A stretch of 64,000 nucleotides of DNA from Acidovorax sp. A79 (lineage in GTDB: Bacteria > Pseudomonadota > Gammaproteobacteria > Burkholderiales > Burkholderiaceae_C), in NCBI RefSeq assembly GCF_041154505.1, contig NZ_AP028672.1, forward strand, positions 4,938,501-5,002,500. The letters are read 5' to 3'. The translations under genes were made by a program, and so were the position numbers. Of this stretch, positions 52,400 to 61,918 are shown in pieces (positions within the stretch are counted from its first letter, which is position 1; the number at the start of each line of letters is the position of its first letter). The notes beneath the pieces were generated by a model. That model ran no database searches, was not told the DNA's origin, and worked only from the letters and a program-made list of their open reading frames with translations.

Positions 52400-52912
52400 T
52401 CAGTCCGGCTTGTGCTGCGGCCGGGTGCTGGCGCGCGCCATGCGGTCGTGCACCAGCGGCACGGCCCACAGCACCAGCAGCGCCAGCAGCGTGCTGAGCA
52501 CGGCCGTGGTCTCCCGCCCCAGGCCCGCCGCGACCCCGATGGCGGCCGTGAGCCAGATGCCGGCGGCGGTGGTCAGGCCCCTGACCTGGTTTTCGGCGTC
52601 GCCCTTGAGGATGGTGCCCGCGCCCAGGAAGCCCACGCCCGCGATGATGCCCTGCAGCACCCGGCTGTTGTCCGCGGGCGCGATGCCGGCCTGCTGCGCG
52701 ACCAGCACGAAGAGCGCGGCGCCCATGGCCACCAGCATGTGGGTGCGCACGCCGGCCGCCTTGCCCGCGTGCTCGCGCTCCCATCCAAGCAGCCCGCCCA
52801 GCACCGCGGCCACCGTCAGCCGCACGACGATGCGCGTGGCCTGCGCGGCGTCGGAGACGTCCGAAAACTCGGACGCCACGGCGGCGGCGATCTCCTGCCA
52901 GAGGTCAGCCAT
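52400..52912 (-). CDS. MgtC/SapB family membrane protein
   Basis: The 170-residue protein has four or five membrane segments with the MgtC signature 'LGGLLGWEREHAGKAAGVRT' in the N-terminal half and 'GIIAGVGFLGAGTILKG' later. The C-terminal soluble domain of MgtC proper is absent, so it is of the shorter SapB-like type, whose role is less clear (Mg2+ or membrane homeostasis). Confidence 0.88.
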   Translation of the reverse strand: MADLWQEIAAAVASEFSDVSDAAQATRIVVRLTVAAVLGGLLGWEREHAGKAAGVRTHMLVAMGAALFVLVAQQAGIAPADNSRVLQGIIAGVGFLGAGTILKGDAENQVRGLTTAAGIWLTAAIGVAAGLGRETTAVLSTLLALLVLWAVPLVHDRMARASTRPQHKPD

Positions 52913-53375
52913 GGGGCGTGCCCCGGTGGCCGGTGGCGGGACGGGCGCTTGCCGCCGCGCGGCGGTGGCTGGAGGTGCGGAGTGTTGGCATGGTGGGCAG
53001 GCAGGTGGTGCGGCAGCGATGGTGCTGGTTCACGACTGTGCCGCCCGCGCCAGGCCGTGCCTACCGGCGGCGGGCGGGCCCGGGGGTAGGACGGTGCCGA
53101 CGCGACGCCTGGCCACGCCATGGTGGCGGCCACTGAAATGAGGATGAAAATGCCATGAAGCGCTTGATGGAAAAGCGCCAATAGCTATGAAAATAGTAGT
53201 AAATGGCGTGGCGATGAACGGACCTTGGACCCCCGCCCGGAACCGGCGCCGTCCCTGTGCCACGGGCCGCTTGCACGCAAGGGTGGCGCGTGTCACGATT
53301 TGCTCCGGGCCCCCCACGCCACCGTTTGCCCGGGCCGCCGCCACGGGGCAGGCGCGGCCCAGTGAGGAGTTCGCC
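52913..53375. other. Intergenic region between the MgtC-like and NAD(P)H oxidoreductase genes
   Basis: This 463-bp region is mostly high-GC sequence without a credible frame. It contains a family A repeat at 53140-53206. 'GAGGAG' near 53363 is the ribosome-binding site of the downstream gene. No promoter boxes could be assigned with confidence. Confidence 0.5.
53140..53206. repeat. Dispersed repeat, family A
   Basis: Contains 'agcgcttgatggaaaagcgc' (an inverted repeat) and 'caatagctatgaaaatagta', the same words as the copies at 42812 and 26571, in an AT-rich block amid GC-rich DNA. Confidence 0.7.
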
Positions 53376-53966
53376 ATGACCCCGCAGCGCATTGTTCTGA
53401 TCCAGGGACATCCCGACGCGAGCGCGCCGCACCTGTGCCATGCCTTGGCGCAGGCCTATGCCCGGGGGGCCGCTGGCGCTGGCCACGAGGTGCGGCAGAT
53501 CGACGTGGCCGCCATCGACTTCGCGCTGCTGCGCAGCCAGCATGAGTGGGAACTGGGCCTGCTGCCCGCCAGGCTCAGGCCCGCCCAGGACGCCATCAGC
53601 TGGGCTCGGCACATCGTGCTGTTCTTTCCGCTGTGGCTGGGCGACATGCCGGCCCTGCTCAAGGGTTTTCTGGAGCAGGTGGCGCGGCCCGGCTTCGCGT
53701 TCACCACCGAGGGCAGCAACCCGTTCGGCCGCAAGGGGCTCACGGGCCGCAGCGCGCGGGTGGTGGTGACCATGGGCATGCCCGCGATGGTCTACCGGTG
53801 GTATTTCCGCGCGCACAGCGTGAAGTCGCTGGAGCGCAACATCCTGGGTTTCGTGGGCATTGCGCCGGTGCATGAAACGCTGGTGGGCAGCGTGGAGCAG
53901 TTGGGCGAGGACGGCGTGGCCAAGTGGACGGCGCGCATGCAGGCGCTCGGCGCCAAGGCGGGGTAG
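53376..53966 (+). CDS. NAD(P)H dehydrogenase (quinone)-like flavoprotein
   Basis: The 196-residue protein has a flavodoxin-like fold: 'IVLIQGHPDASAPHLCHALA' binds FMN or FAD phosphate and 'FFPLWLGDMPALLKGFLEQV' is the helix found in NQO/KefF-type oxidoreductases. It should reduce quinones or serve as a flavin donor in the cytoplasm. Confidence 0.87.
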   Translation: MTPQRIVLIQGHPDASAPHLCHALAQAYARGAAGAGHEVRQIDVAAIDFALLRSQHEWELGLLPARLRPAQDAISWARHIVLFFPLWLGDMPALLKGFLEQVARPGFAFTTEGSNPFGRKGLTGRSARVVVTMGMPAMVYRWYFRAHSVKSLERNILGFVGIAPVHETLVGSVEQLGEDGVAKWTARMQALGAKAG

Positions 53967-53975
53967 GCGGGGCCC

Positions 53976-54758
53976 TCAGTCCTGCCACGGCAACCGCGCC
54001 AGCAGGCGCTGCCAGTCTGCCGTGGGGCCCGTGGCCTGCGCGCCGTCCCCGGTACCCGGCGCGGGGCCCGCGCCGCCCTGCGGGGCCACGGGCCATGGCA
54101 GCCCGCTTTCGAACGTCATGGCCAGGCCCGTTGCCGGGTGCGGCACCGTGAGCTGCCAGGCGTGCAGCCACAGCCGCTGCTGGCCCAGCCGCTCGGCCCA
54201 CCAGCGGTTGAGCGGGCCCTTGCCGTGCGTGGCGTCGCCGATGATCGGATGGGCCAGGTGCTTGAGGTGGCGGCGGATCTGGTGGCGCCGGCCCGTGGTG
54301 GGCACGGCCTCGACCAGCGAGGCGCGCGTGGCGGCGAAGCGGGGGTCGCTGGCCTCGGGCAGCGTGAGCCGCGCCAGGCGCCGAAAGCGCGTGTGCGCCT
54401 CCTGCACGGCCGTATCGGCCGGCGCGTCGTCGGGCCGGAGCGCGTGGTCCACCGCGACGGCCTCGGGCGCCCAGCCGCGCACCATGGCCAGGTAGCGCTT
54501 GTGCGTGGCCTGCTGCTCGAAGGCCTGCGACAGCGCGCGCGCCGCATCGCTGTGCAGCGCCATCACCAGCACGCCGCAGGTGCCCTTGTCGAGCCGGTGC
54601 ACGGGGAACACATGCTGGCCCAGCTGGTCGCGCAGCACCTGCATCACGAAGCGCGTTTCGCCGGCATCGAGCCCCGTGCGGTGCACCAGCCAGCCGGCCG
54701 GCTTGTAGACGGCCACCAGGTGCTCGTCGCGCCAGAGGATGTGCAGGGGAGGGTGCAT
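53976..54758 (-). CDS. truC: RluA-family pseudouridine synthase, TruC-like
   Basis: The 260-residue protein has the catalytic Asp57 in 'PVHRLDKGTCGVLVMAL' and 'TGRRHQIRRHLKHLAHPIIG' followed by 'DATHGKGPLNRWW', which fits TruC (tRNA position 65) better than RluA or RluC. No S4 domain is present. A C-terminal tail of about 45 residues is Gly/Pro-rich. The TruC assignment is likely but not certain. Confidence 0.82.
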   Translation of the reverse strand: MHPPLHILWRDEHLVAVYKPAGWLVHRTGLDAGETRFVMQVLRDQLGQHVFPVHRLDKGTCGVLVMALHSDAARALSQAFEQQATHKRYLAMVRGWAPEAVAVDHALRPDDAPADTAVQEAHTRFRRLARLTLPEASDPRFAATRASLVEAVPTTGRRHQIRRHLKHLAHPIIGDATHGKGPLNRWWAERLGQQRLWLHAWQLTVPHPATGLAMTFESGLPWPVAPQGGAGPAPGTGDGAQATGPTADWQRLLARLPWQD

Positions 54759-54867
54759 GGAAAGAAAAGTGGCCTGTGCCGCGGGCCGGGTAGGGAAGGC
54801 GCGCATTGTGCAGCACGCCGCGCGCTCTACACTGCGCCGATCCCGTTCATGCAAAGGATGCAGTGGT

Positions 54868-55203
54868 ATGTCGGCTGGAGACTGGAAGGACATGTACGCC
54901 GCCGCCGTGGCCGGCGATCTGGCGCTGGTGCGCTATCACATCGGTGCGGGCGTGAATCCCAACTACCAGCACCCCGAGATCCTGTGCACGCCCCTGGTGG
55001 CCAGCCTGATCCACGGGCATGCCGAGATCACGCGCTACCTGCTGGCCCACGGCGCCGACGCGGGGCTGAGGTCCGACTTCGACGACATGACGCCGCTGGA
55101 GGCCGCGCGCCGCCACGGGCGCACCGAGTTCGTGCCGCTGCTGCAGGCCCGGGGCGGCAAGGAAGAGCGCAAGCCGTTCTGGTGGCGCTGGCTGCCCATC
55201 TAG
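54868..55203 (+). CDS. Ankyrin-repeat protein
   Basis: The 111-residue protein has about three ankyrin units: 'MYAAAVAGDLALVRYHIGAG', 'LVASLIHGHAEITRYLLAHG' and 'TPLEAARRHGRTEFVPLLQA'. It has no signal peptide and ends in Trp-rich 'FWWRWLPI'. It is likely a cytoplasmic binding protein. The GTATG at 54866 gives the start; no clear ribosome-binding site. Confidence 0.8.
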   Translation: MSAGDWKDMYAAAVAGDLALVRYHIGAGVNPNYQHPEILCTPLVASLIHGHAEITRYLLAHGADAGLRSDFDDMTPLEAARRHGRTEFVPLLQARGGKEERKPFWWRWLPI

Positions 55204-55312
55204 CGTCGCCGGTCAGCCGCCGGCGGCGGCGAAGGGGCCCGCCGATCCGCGTGCGGCGGTCGCGGCCGGATGCCAGGACTGTCTGCCCGCCGCTGGCGGC
55301 CTTCCAAGGTCT

Positions 55313-55780
55313 TCAGGCAAGGCGTGCAGACTCCTTGGCCCGCATCTTGGCGGCGATGTATTCGCCGTGCGTGACATGCAGCAGGCCGGCCACCTTGCTG
55401 ATGGTGTGCATCTCGTTCTCGTCCAGGCGCGCGTCGGCGTACGCCACCTGCCACATGGCCTCGACCAGTTGCACCTTCTGCGGCTGTGTGAAGTGATCGT
55501 TCAGGCTGCCCGTGAAGCGTTGGTAGTCGTAGGCGCTGCGGGAGGTGTCGACGGCCAGCTCCAGCAGGCGATCCAGTTCATCGTCGGCCAGCGCGAACTT
55601 GCCGCGCAGGGCGGTGACCATGGCCGTGCGTTCGGCCGCATCCATGGCCGCGTCGAACCGCACCACCTCCACCAGCAGCACGGCAGCGGCCAGTTGCACG
55701 GCGTGGGCCTGCTCCTGGGCGGAAGGGGTTGCCGGGGGTTGCATCAGGCTGTCGAGCAGGTCTTTGAGTGTCTGGAACAT
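55313..55780 (-). CDS. TerB-family protein
   Basis: The 155-residue all-helical protein has the tellurite-resistance TerB pattern: 'AVLLVEVVRFDAAMDAAERT' and 'LVEAMWQVAYADARLDENEM' each carry acidic residues arranged for metal binding, joined by 'LLELAVDTSRSAYDYQRFTG'. Stand-alone TerB proteins occur without other ter genes; role unknown. Confidence 0.85.
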   Translation of the reverse strand: MFQTLKDLLDSLMQPPATPSAQEQAHAVQLAAAVLLVEVVRFDAAMDAAERTAMVTALRGKFALADDELDRLLELAVDTSRSAYDYQRFTGSLNDHFTQPQKVQLVEAMWQVAYADARLDENEMHTISKVAGLLHVTHGEYIAAKMRAKESARLA

Positions 55781-55936
55781 GGAGGGTGCTTTCGATGGGG
55801 CCGCGGCATGCAGGCATGGATGGATGGAGGTCGCACGGGCGGTCTTGGTTCCCCCGCCCTGGTGCGGCCGGGCGGACGGCCGCCGTGGCGATACAGTGCT
55901 CGCCCCCCGCCACCACCCCGGCGACAATTGGGGGCC

Positions 55937-56854
55937 ATGACGAAGAAAACCATACTCCCCCTGCAACTGCTGGTTGCCCCCGCCAAGAATGATCCCTCGC
56001 CCCTGGTCCTGTACCACGGGCGCTATTGCCCCGACGGCTTTGGCGCCGCGCTGGCCGCCTGGCTCTACTACGGCGACAGCGCCGAGTACGTGGGGCTGGA
56101 CCATGGCGATGTCAACACCGTGGACGACCTGCCGCCCGTCGCGGGCCGCGCGGTCTACATCCTTGATTTCTCCTTCTCGGCCGAGGTGCTGCGCGCCATC
56201 GACGAGCGCGCGGCCAAGCTGGTGATGCTGGACCACCACAAGAGCGCGGCCGAGAAGCTCACGGGCTTTGCCTGCCGCTGCGGCGTGGTGCATTTCGACA
56301 TGGGCAAGTCGGGCGCGCGCCTGGCGTGGGAGTTCTTCCACCCGCACGAACCCGTCCCGGCGCTGCTGCAGTACGTGGAAGACCGCGACATCTGGAAGTG
56401 GGAGTTCGCCGAGAGCGCGGGCTTCCTGTCGGCGCTCGACATGGAGGCGCAGACCTTCGAGCGCTGGCGCGAGATCGCATCCTTCACGCCGCAAGAGCTC
56501 ACGCTGTTCATGGCGCGGGGCGCGGCCATGGATGAAAAGTACCGCAAGCTCGCGGCCGACATCGCCGAGGGCGCGCAGCCGCTGGTCTTCAACGGCATCG
56601 AGGGCCTGATGGTGAACGCCCCCGGCATGTTCCACAGCCTGGTGGGCGACATGCTGTCGGCGAAGACGGGGACCTTCGCGCTGATGTGGAGCGCGGGCGC
56701 CAAGGGCGTGAAGGCCGGGCTGCGCGCGCAGCGCAATTTCGACTGCATCGCGCTGGCCGAGAGCATGGGCGGGGGCGGCCATGCGCAGGCCTGCGGTTTC
56801 AAGATGAAGGTGGAGCGCCTGCCCGAGCTGCTGACGGGCACCTTCAACGCCTGA
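55937..56854 (+). CDS. DHH-family phosphoesterase (DHHA1)
   Basis: The 305-residue protein carries the DHH motif 'LDHHKSA', a first acidic motif with Asp33 in 'YHGRYCPDGFGAALAAW', a third in 'YILDFSF', and the C-terminal DHHA1 'GGGGHAQACGF'. Such proteins cleave nanoRNA, cyclic dinucleotides or related phosphodiesters with Mn2+. The ATG at 55937 is preceded by GGGGG-like sequence; the frame upstream is not coding-like. Confidence 0.86.
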   Translation: MTKKTILPLQLLVAPAKNDPSPLVLYHGRYCPDGFGAALAAWLYYGDSAEYVGLDHGDVNTVDDLPPVAGRAVYILDFSFSAEVLRAIDERAAKLVMLDHHKSAAEKLTGFACRCGVVHFDMGKSGARLAWEFFHPHEPVPALLQYVEDRDIWKWEFAESAGFLSALDMEAQTFERWREIASFTPQELTLFMARGAAMDEKYRKLAADIAEGAQPLVFNGIEGLMVNAPGMFHSLVGDMLSAKTGTFALMWSAGAKGVKAGLRAQRNFDCIALAESMGGGGHAQACGFKMKVERLPELLTGTFNA

Positions 56855-56861
56855 GGCAGGG

Positions 56862-56990
56862 GCAAACGCAGCTGGGTCGCTTCGCGCCTTCCCCCTTCTC
56901 TCGAATGCTCCGCGATGCGGGAAGGGAAACGCAGCCAGTGCGGCGGGGCGGCCCTTGCACGGATCTCTCCCGGCCCAGGGCGGGCGTGCG
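56862..56990 (+). repeat. Dispersed repeat, family B variant, between the DHH and DUF1501 genes
   Basis: Contains 'tcgcttcgcgccttccccct', then 'tctctcgaatgctccgcga' and 'ggcggggcggcccttgcac', a type of sequence with alternating G- and C-rich arms that recurs in Acidovorax-like genomes after stop codons. It fills most of the 192-bp gap; the two genes converge. Confidence 0.5.
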
Positions 56991-57046
56991 CAAACGCCCT
57001 GCGCAGCTCTGGGGCATCGTCGGGCCAGTGCCATTGACCCCCGAGG

Positions 57047-58258
57047 CTACGCCAGTCGCAAGTCGGCCGCCTTTGCCCCCGGAAACACCCGTGCCACGGC
57101 GGCGGCGTTCAGCCCGTACATCCGCGCGAACAGCCCGCCTAGCACGCTGCGGTAGTCGTTGAGCACCGGGTAGTCGCGGTTCTGGAACAGCGTGGTGGCG
57201 CTCAGGGCCTGCTGCTCGCCCGCGATGCGCCCGCCATTCACGCCGCCGCCCAGCACCCAGAACACGGTGCCGTGGCCGTGGTCCGTGCCCCGGTTGCCGT
57301 TTTCTCGGAAGGTGCGGCCGAACTCGCTCACCACCACGACCACGGTGGATTTCCATGCGGGGCCCATTTCGTCGGCAAAGCCGGCCAGGCCCCGGCCCAG
57401 CTCCTCGAAGCGGTTGGCCAGCGCGCCCGTAGCCGCGCCCTGGGCCACATGGGTGTCCCAGCCGCCTACGTCCACAAAACCCAGCTGGTAGCGCGTCTGC
57501 ATCAGCCGCGCCATGCGCCGGGCCGTGCCCTCGAAGCCCTTGGTGCTGAGCGCGTTGCGGCTGGCGGCCTCCATCTCGCCCTGCATGGTGCGGGCCACTT
57601 CCTCGCGCGTGGCAAAACCCTCGGCCACGGGCGTGGCCAGCGGGGTGCCCCGGTACATGGATTCGATGAGCTGGGCCTGCCGCGCGTCCACGCCGCTGCG
57701 GCCCGCGACCGCGCTCAGCAGGGTGTTGGGCACGTCCACCGCGCCGCGCAGCACCAGGGGCAGGGTGCTGGTGAAGGCCATGGGCTGCGGCGTGGCTGCT
57801 GCGCCGGCCGCCGGAGCGGCGAGTTCGGCCACCAGCCGGTTCAGAAAGCCCGAGCGGTAGTCGCGCCGCCCGCCCACGGGCTGGCCCAGTTCCATGCTGT
57901 CCTGGGTGTCGAAGTGGCTGCGCGAGAGGTCGTCGGTGCCCGCGAAGGGTACGAAGGCCAGCTGGCTTTTCTGGTACAGCGGCAGCATGGAATCCGCGAG
58001 CGCGGGGTGCAGTCCCCAGTCGGGCGTGAGCGCCAGCGCGCCGCCGTCCTGCCCGGGGCGGGCGATGGCGATGTTCGGCCGCGTCTCGTAGTAGTAGCTG
58101 CTGGCCGTGGGCACGAGCAGGCTGGCGCAGTCGTAGCCGCCGCGCAGGAACACGAGCAGAAAGCGCACGTCCTGCGCGCGCGGGGCGGCCAGAACGCTTG
58201 CACTGGCGACGCCGAGCGCGCTGGCGCCCAGGGCCTGAAGAAGGTGTCTGCGTTGCAT
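57047..58258 (-). CDS. DUF1501 family protein with Tat signal
   Basis: The 403-residue protein starts 'MQRRHLLQALGASALGVASA', with a twin-arginine motif and an Ala-rich hydrophobic core, so it is probably exported folded by Tat. The DUF1501 pattern includes 'FLRGGYDCASLLVP', 'VDVGGWDTH', 'VVVVSEFGRTFREN' and 'TDHGHGTVFWVLGG', close to the sulfatase/phosphatase superfamily fold. It lies 10 bp after the DUF1800 gene, its usual partner. Function unknown. Confidence 0.88.
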   Translation of the reverse strand: MQRRHLLQALGASALGVASASVLAAPRAQDVRFLLVFLRGGYDCASLLVPTASSYYYETRPNIAIARPGQDGGALALTPDWGLHPALADSMLPLYQKSQLAFVPFAGTDDLSRSHFDTQDSMELGQPVGGRRDYRSGFLNRLVAELAAPAAGAAATPQPMAFTSTLPLVLRGAVDVPNTLLSAVAGRSGVDARQAQLIESMYRGTPLATPVAEGFATREEVARTMQGEMEAASRNALSTKGFEGTARRMARLMQTRYQLGFVDVGGWDTHVAQGAATGALANRFEELGRGLAGFADEMGPAWKSTVVVVVSEFGRTFRENGNRGTDHGHGTVFWVLGGGVNGGRIAGEQQALSATTLFQNRDYPVLNDYRSVLGGLFARMYGLNAAAVARVFPGAKAADLRLA

Positions 58259-58268
58259 GGTGTCCTCC

Positions 58269-59855
58269 TCATCCATGCATGAATTCGGGTGATGCGAGGA
58301 ACAGCAGGTTCCATTCGCGCGGCGACGCCGCCTGGGCCAGCGCGTTGCGCGTGGCGGTGGACCAGGCGGGCTGCAGGGCGCGCACGTAGGCGCTTTGCGC
58401 CAGCGGCGGGGGTGTGCGCTGCGGTGCCGCTGGCCCGGCCATCCCGTCCTCGCGCGGGGCGGGGGCCGTGGCGGCCCCGGCGCCGATGGCCCGGGCGATC
58501 TCGAAACGCGTGGACATCTGCCCGGAGCCCGACCACGCGGCCGCATCGAGCGGGTAGCCGTCGGGCGTGGCGCGGCCGTACAGGGGCTCGGCCAGGCGCT
58601 GCAGCCAGGCGAGCGCGGGCTCCGCGCCGGGCAGCACGGCGTCGCCATGCGCCAGGCGCAGGGCGGCCAGCACGTAGTGCACCGGGTCGCGGAAACGCTG
58701 GCCCAGCGATGCGCGAAATCCGGGGGCGTTGAAGAGTGCTTCCAGCACGGCGGCGATGTCGCCATCGGTGCGTTCGAAGGTGCGGGCCAGCGTCTGCAAA
58801 AGCGCGGGCGGCGGGTTGTCGCCCACCAGAAAGAGCGCGATCTTGCGCGTGACGAAGCGCGCGGTCGCGGGAGCGCGGGCCAGGCGGTCCAGCGCTTCGT
58901 CCACCTCGGCCAGGCCTTCGGCGCGCAAGGGCTGGCCCAGCAGCGTCTTGGGGTCCCAGTCGTGGCGCTGGGGGTTGAACTCAAACAGCCCCTGGCGCAC
59001 GTAATGGCGGCGCAGTGCGGGCTTCATGCGCGGCGGCTCTTCGCCGGGCGGGCGCAGCGATACGCCCACGCCGGTCAGCACGCGCGCCAGCTGCTGCACG
59101 TCCTGCTGGCTGTAGCCGCCGTCCACGCCCAGCGTGTGCAGCTCCATCAGCTCGCGCGCATAGTTTTCGTTGATGCGGCCGGCTGCGTTCTGCGCGTTGT
59201 CCAGGTAGCGCAGCATGGCCGGGTGGCGCGCGGTGGCGCCCAGCAGGTCGCGAAAGCGGCCCAGCGCATGGGGGCGCACGGCATGCTCCTCGTAGTCGCC
59301 CACCAGCGCGCGCAGGCTGCCCTTGCCCGCGAACACGTTGAAGTGGTTCATCCAGAACCAGGTCATCTTCTCGCGCAGCTGCGCGGGCGTGTACAGCGCG
59401 CGCAGCACGAAACGCTCGGCCGCCTCCTGCTGCAGGGCGCGCATGTCCTGCTGCCAGGCCTTGAGCGCGGCCTTGCGCGCGTCTTCGGTGGGCAGGGCCT
59501 TGGCGGCGCGGTGGCGTGCGTCCATTTCCAGGGCCAGCGCCTCGGCGGGCACGCGGGAGATGGTCATCGCGTCGATGTGGGCCTGGGCTTCGCGCGGCAG
59601 CGCGGCGGGCGGGGGGCGCAGCTGGGCGGCCAGACAGGCCTGCGCGCCCTGGGGGGCCAGCGCCTTCGCGCCCTGGGCGGTGCAGCCCCAGGTGATGCGG
59701 TCCAGCAGGCGGGCCAGGGTGGGCTCGTCGGCGGTGCTCCATGCCTCCATCCCCGTCGCGCAAGCCAGGCCGGGGAGCGCCCCGGCCGCCGCGCCCAGCA
59801 AGCCCGCGAGCACGGTGCGGCGGCGCAAGGGGGCGGGGCGTGGTGGCGAGGTCAT
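58269..59855 (-). CDS. DUF1800 family protein with Tat-like signal
   Basis: The 528-residue protein starts at ATG 59855 with 'MTSPPRPAPLRRRTVLAGLL', a Tat-type signal ending near residue 33; the ATG at 59894 would add 13 residues. The DUF1800 pattern includes 'LARLLDRITWGCTAQG', 'KMTWFWMNHFNVF', 'YLDNAQNAAGRINENYAREL' and 'MELHTLGVDGGYSQQDVQQL'. DUF1800 and DUF1501 genes occur as a pair in many bacteria. Confidence 0.87.
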   Translation of the reverse strand: MTSPPRPAPLRRRTVLAGLLGAAAGALPGLACATGMEAWSTADEPTLARLLDRITWGCTAQGAKALAPQGAQACLAAQLRPPPAALPREAQAHIDAMTISRVPAEALALEMDARHRAAKALPTEDARKAALKAWQQDMRALQQEAAERFVLRALYTPAQLREKMTWFWMNHFNVFAGKGSLRALVGDYEEHAVRPHALGRFRDLLGATARHPAMLRYLDNAQNAAGRINENYARELMELHTLGVDGGYSQQDVQQLARVLTGVGVSLRPPGEEPPRMKPALRRHYVRQGLFEFNPQRHDWDPKTLLGQPLRAEGLAEVDEALDRLARAPATARFVTRKIALFLVGDNPPPALLQTLARTFERTDGDIAAVLEALFNAPGFRASLGQRFRDPVHYVLAALRLAHGDAVLPGAEPALAWLQRLAEPLYGRATPDGYPLDAAAWSGSGQMSTRFEIARAIGAGAATAPAPREDGMAGPAAPQRTPPPLAQSAYVRALQPAWSTATRNALAQAASPREWNLLFLASPEFMHG

Positions 59856-59993
59856 GAAGAGGTTGGGCGGCAGGCCAAGTGCAAGTGGGCGCATGGTGCG
59901 CCGCCCCGCACCGCCGCGCAAGCCTGCGCGGCGGGTTTTACCTGCGCGACACAAACGGCCCGGAGGATGTGTCGATTGGTTTCCGCCCGCCTG

Positions 59994-61277
59994 CTACCGC
60001 GCGCCCGCGGGCGCAGCGCCGGTGGCCTGCGCGGCTTCCTCGAAGCGGTCCACCGTGCGCAGCGTCTTGAACGCCAGCATCCAGCCGCCCACCACGCCCA
60101 GCGTGCACAGGCCGCCCACCACGGCCGCCGGCACCACGCCCAGCCACGACGCGCTGGTGCCGGCGCGGAACTCGCCCAGTTCGTTGGACGAGCCGATGAA
60201 CAGCATGTTCACCGCGTTCACCCGCCCGCGCATGGTGTCGGGCGTGGAGAACTGCACCAGCGCGCCGCGGATGTACACGCTCACCATGTCGGCCGCGCCG
60301 GCCACCATCAGCGCCGCGAACGACAGCCAGAACCAGCTGGAGAGCGCGAACACCAGGTTGGCCGTGCCAAACACCGCCACGGCGATGAACATGGTGCGTC
60401 CCACATGGCGGTTGAAGGGGCGCATGCTCAGGTACAGCCCCGCGCCGACCTCGCCCACGGCCATGGCGCTGCGCAGCGCCCCCAGGCCCGCGGGGCCCAC
60501 GTGCAGCACCTCCTGTGCATAGATGGGCAGCAGGGCCACCACGCCGCCCAGCAGCACCGCGAACAGGTCCAGCGAAATGGTGCCCAGGATGATCGGCCGC
60601 GAGCGGATGAAGGTGATGCCCGCCCCGAAGCGTTCGAACATCGTCCCCTGCGTGGGCCCGGGCGCCGTGGCGTGCGCCACCACCACGCGCAGGAGCAGCG
60701 CCACGCCCAGCCCGAAGCAGGCGCAGCACACGGCGTAGGTCAGTTCGCCGCCGCCGAGCGCATACAGCAGCCCGCCCAGCAGCGGCCCGCCGATGCTGGC
60801 CACGCGCATGAGCATGCTGTTGGCCGCGATGGCCTGCGCGAGCTGGCCGCGCGGCACGATCTGCGGCAGCAGGCTCTGCATGGCCGGGCCCGAGAACGCG
60901 CGCGAGCAGCCGTACAGCACCAGCACCGCATAGATGCCCGCCACGCCGCTGGCCCCGTGGCCCGACAGCCACCACAGCAGGGCGCTGCACAGCCCGCCCA
61001 CGCTCCAGCTGATGGCCAGGATGCGCTTGCGCTCGAACCTGTCGATCAGGTCGCCCGCCGGCAGCAGCAGGCACAGCATGGGCAGGAACTGCGCCAGGCC
61101 CACATAGGCCAGCGCCAGCGGCTCGCGCGTGAGGTCGTACACCTGCCAGGCCACCACCACGGCCTGCACCTGCGTGGCCACGACGGCCACCACGCGGGCG
61201 ATCAGAAAGGAAACAAAACCGGAATGGCGGTAGACGCTGGCGGCGGGCGCCATGGGCGTGGACTCAGGGGTGGACAT
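59994..61277 (-). CDS. MFS transporter, EntS/drug-efflux-like
   Basis: The 427-residue protein has about eleven or twelve membrane segments. The pattern 'FSGPAMQSLLPQIVPRGQLA' with 'GGPLLGGLLYALGG' and 'GDLIDRFERKRILAIS' is that of the EntS-like subgroup of major facilitators. Substrates are unknown. The ATG at 61277 gives a 20-residue cytoplasmic start. Confidence 0.87.
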   Translation of the reverse strand: MSTPESTPMAPAASVYRHSGFVSFLIARVVAVVATQVQAVVVAWQVYDLTREPLALAYVGLAQFLPMLCLLLPAGDLIDRFERKRILAISWSVGGLCSALLWWLSGHGASGVAGIYAVLVLYGCSRAFSGPAMQSLLPQIVPRGQLAQAIAANSMLMRVASIGGPLLGGLLYALGGGELTYAVCCACFGLGVALLLRVVVAHATAPGPTQGTMFERFGAGITFIRSRPIILGTISLDLFAVLLGGVVALLPIYAQEVLHVGPAGLGALRSAMAVGEVGAGLYLSMRPFNRHVGRTMFIAVAVFGTANLVFALSSWFWLSFAALMVAGAADMVSVYIRGALVQFSTPDTMRGRVNAVNMLFIGSSNELGEFRAGTSASWLGVVPAAVVGGLCTLGVVGGWMLAFKTLRTVDRFEEAAQATGAAPAGAR

Positions 61278-61483
61278 GGGCGGGGGAGGGGTGACGGATC
61301 GGCCCGGTGCGGTGCAATGCGCCGCCAGGCCTGGTGCGAAGGACCCTGGATGCTACCGGTTGTGCGGCGCCGCCCGGGCCCGCGCCGCGCAAATCCCTCA
61401 AAGTGGCGCCGTGCTGGGCCGACCGCGCCGCCGCATCCTCCGCCGTGGCGAGCGTGCACCTTGCCCTGGGGGCGCGGAAGGCT

Positions 61484-61918
61484 TCAGCGGCCGTGCCGGT
61501 GCCGGTAGTCCCAGGGCGCCAGCGGGCGCCGCTGGGACCACAGGCCCGCGCCGCCGCCCCGCGCCTGCTGCTGCAGCGGCGCCAGGTGCGGGTGGCTGGC
61601 GGCGTAGGGCGTGTACACCCAGGCCAGGCCAGCCCGCACCTGGGCCGTGGCCACGTCGGTGCCTGCGCAGCGCACATTGGCCACCGTGCGGCCATAGCTG
61701 TCCCGGTCCACGGCCTGCAAGGTGGCGCGCTGCCTGAAGCACAGCCGTGCCAGGTTCTGGCGGGACTTCTGTCCGAAGGCCTGGCGCGACTCGGGTGCGT
61801 CGATGGCGGCCACGCGCACCTTGACCTGCCGGTAGGCGCCGGGCGTACCGCAGCGCGCGGTGAGGGTGTCGCCGTCGCTGATGGCGACGACCAGGCACAA
61901 AAGGGTGGCGAGCGGCAT
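61484..61918 (-). CDS. Thermonuclease-family (staphylococcal nuclease-like) protein
   Basis: The 144-residue protein has the nuclease fold with 'ISDGDTLTARC', 'RVAAIDAPESRQAFGQKSRQ' and 'DSYGRTVANV'; these hold the Ca2+-binding Asp, the catalytic Glu and both arginines. A hydrophobic start 'MPLATLLCLVVAIS' points to export, so it is probably a secreted or periplasmic DNase/RNase. A longer frame to 61984 is Pro-rich and unlikely. Confidence 0.88.
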   Translation of the reverse strand: MPLATLLCLVVAISDGDTLTARCGTPGAYRQVKVRVAAIDAPESRQAFGQKSRQNLARLCFRQRATLQAVDRDSYGRTVANVRCAGTDVATAQVRAGLAWVYTPYAASHPHLAPLQQQARGGGAGLWSQRRPLAPWDYRHRHGR

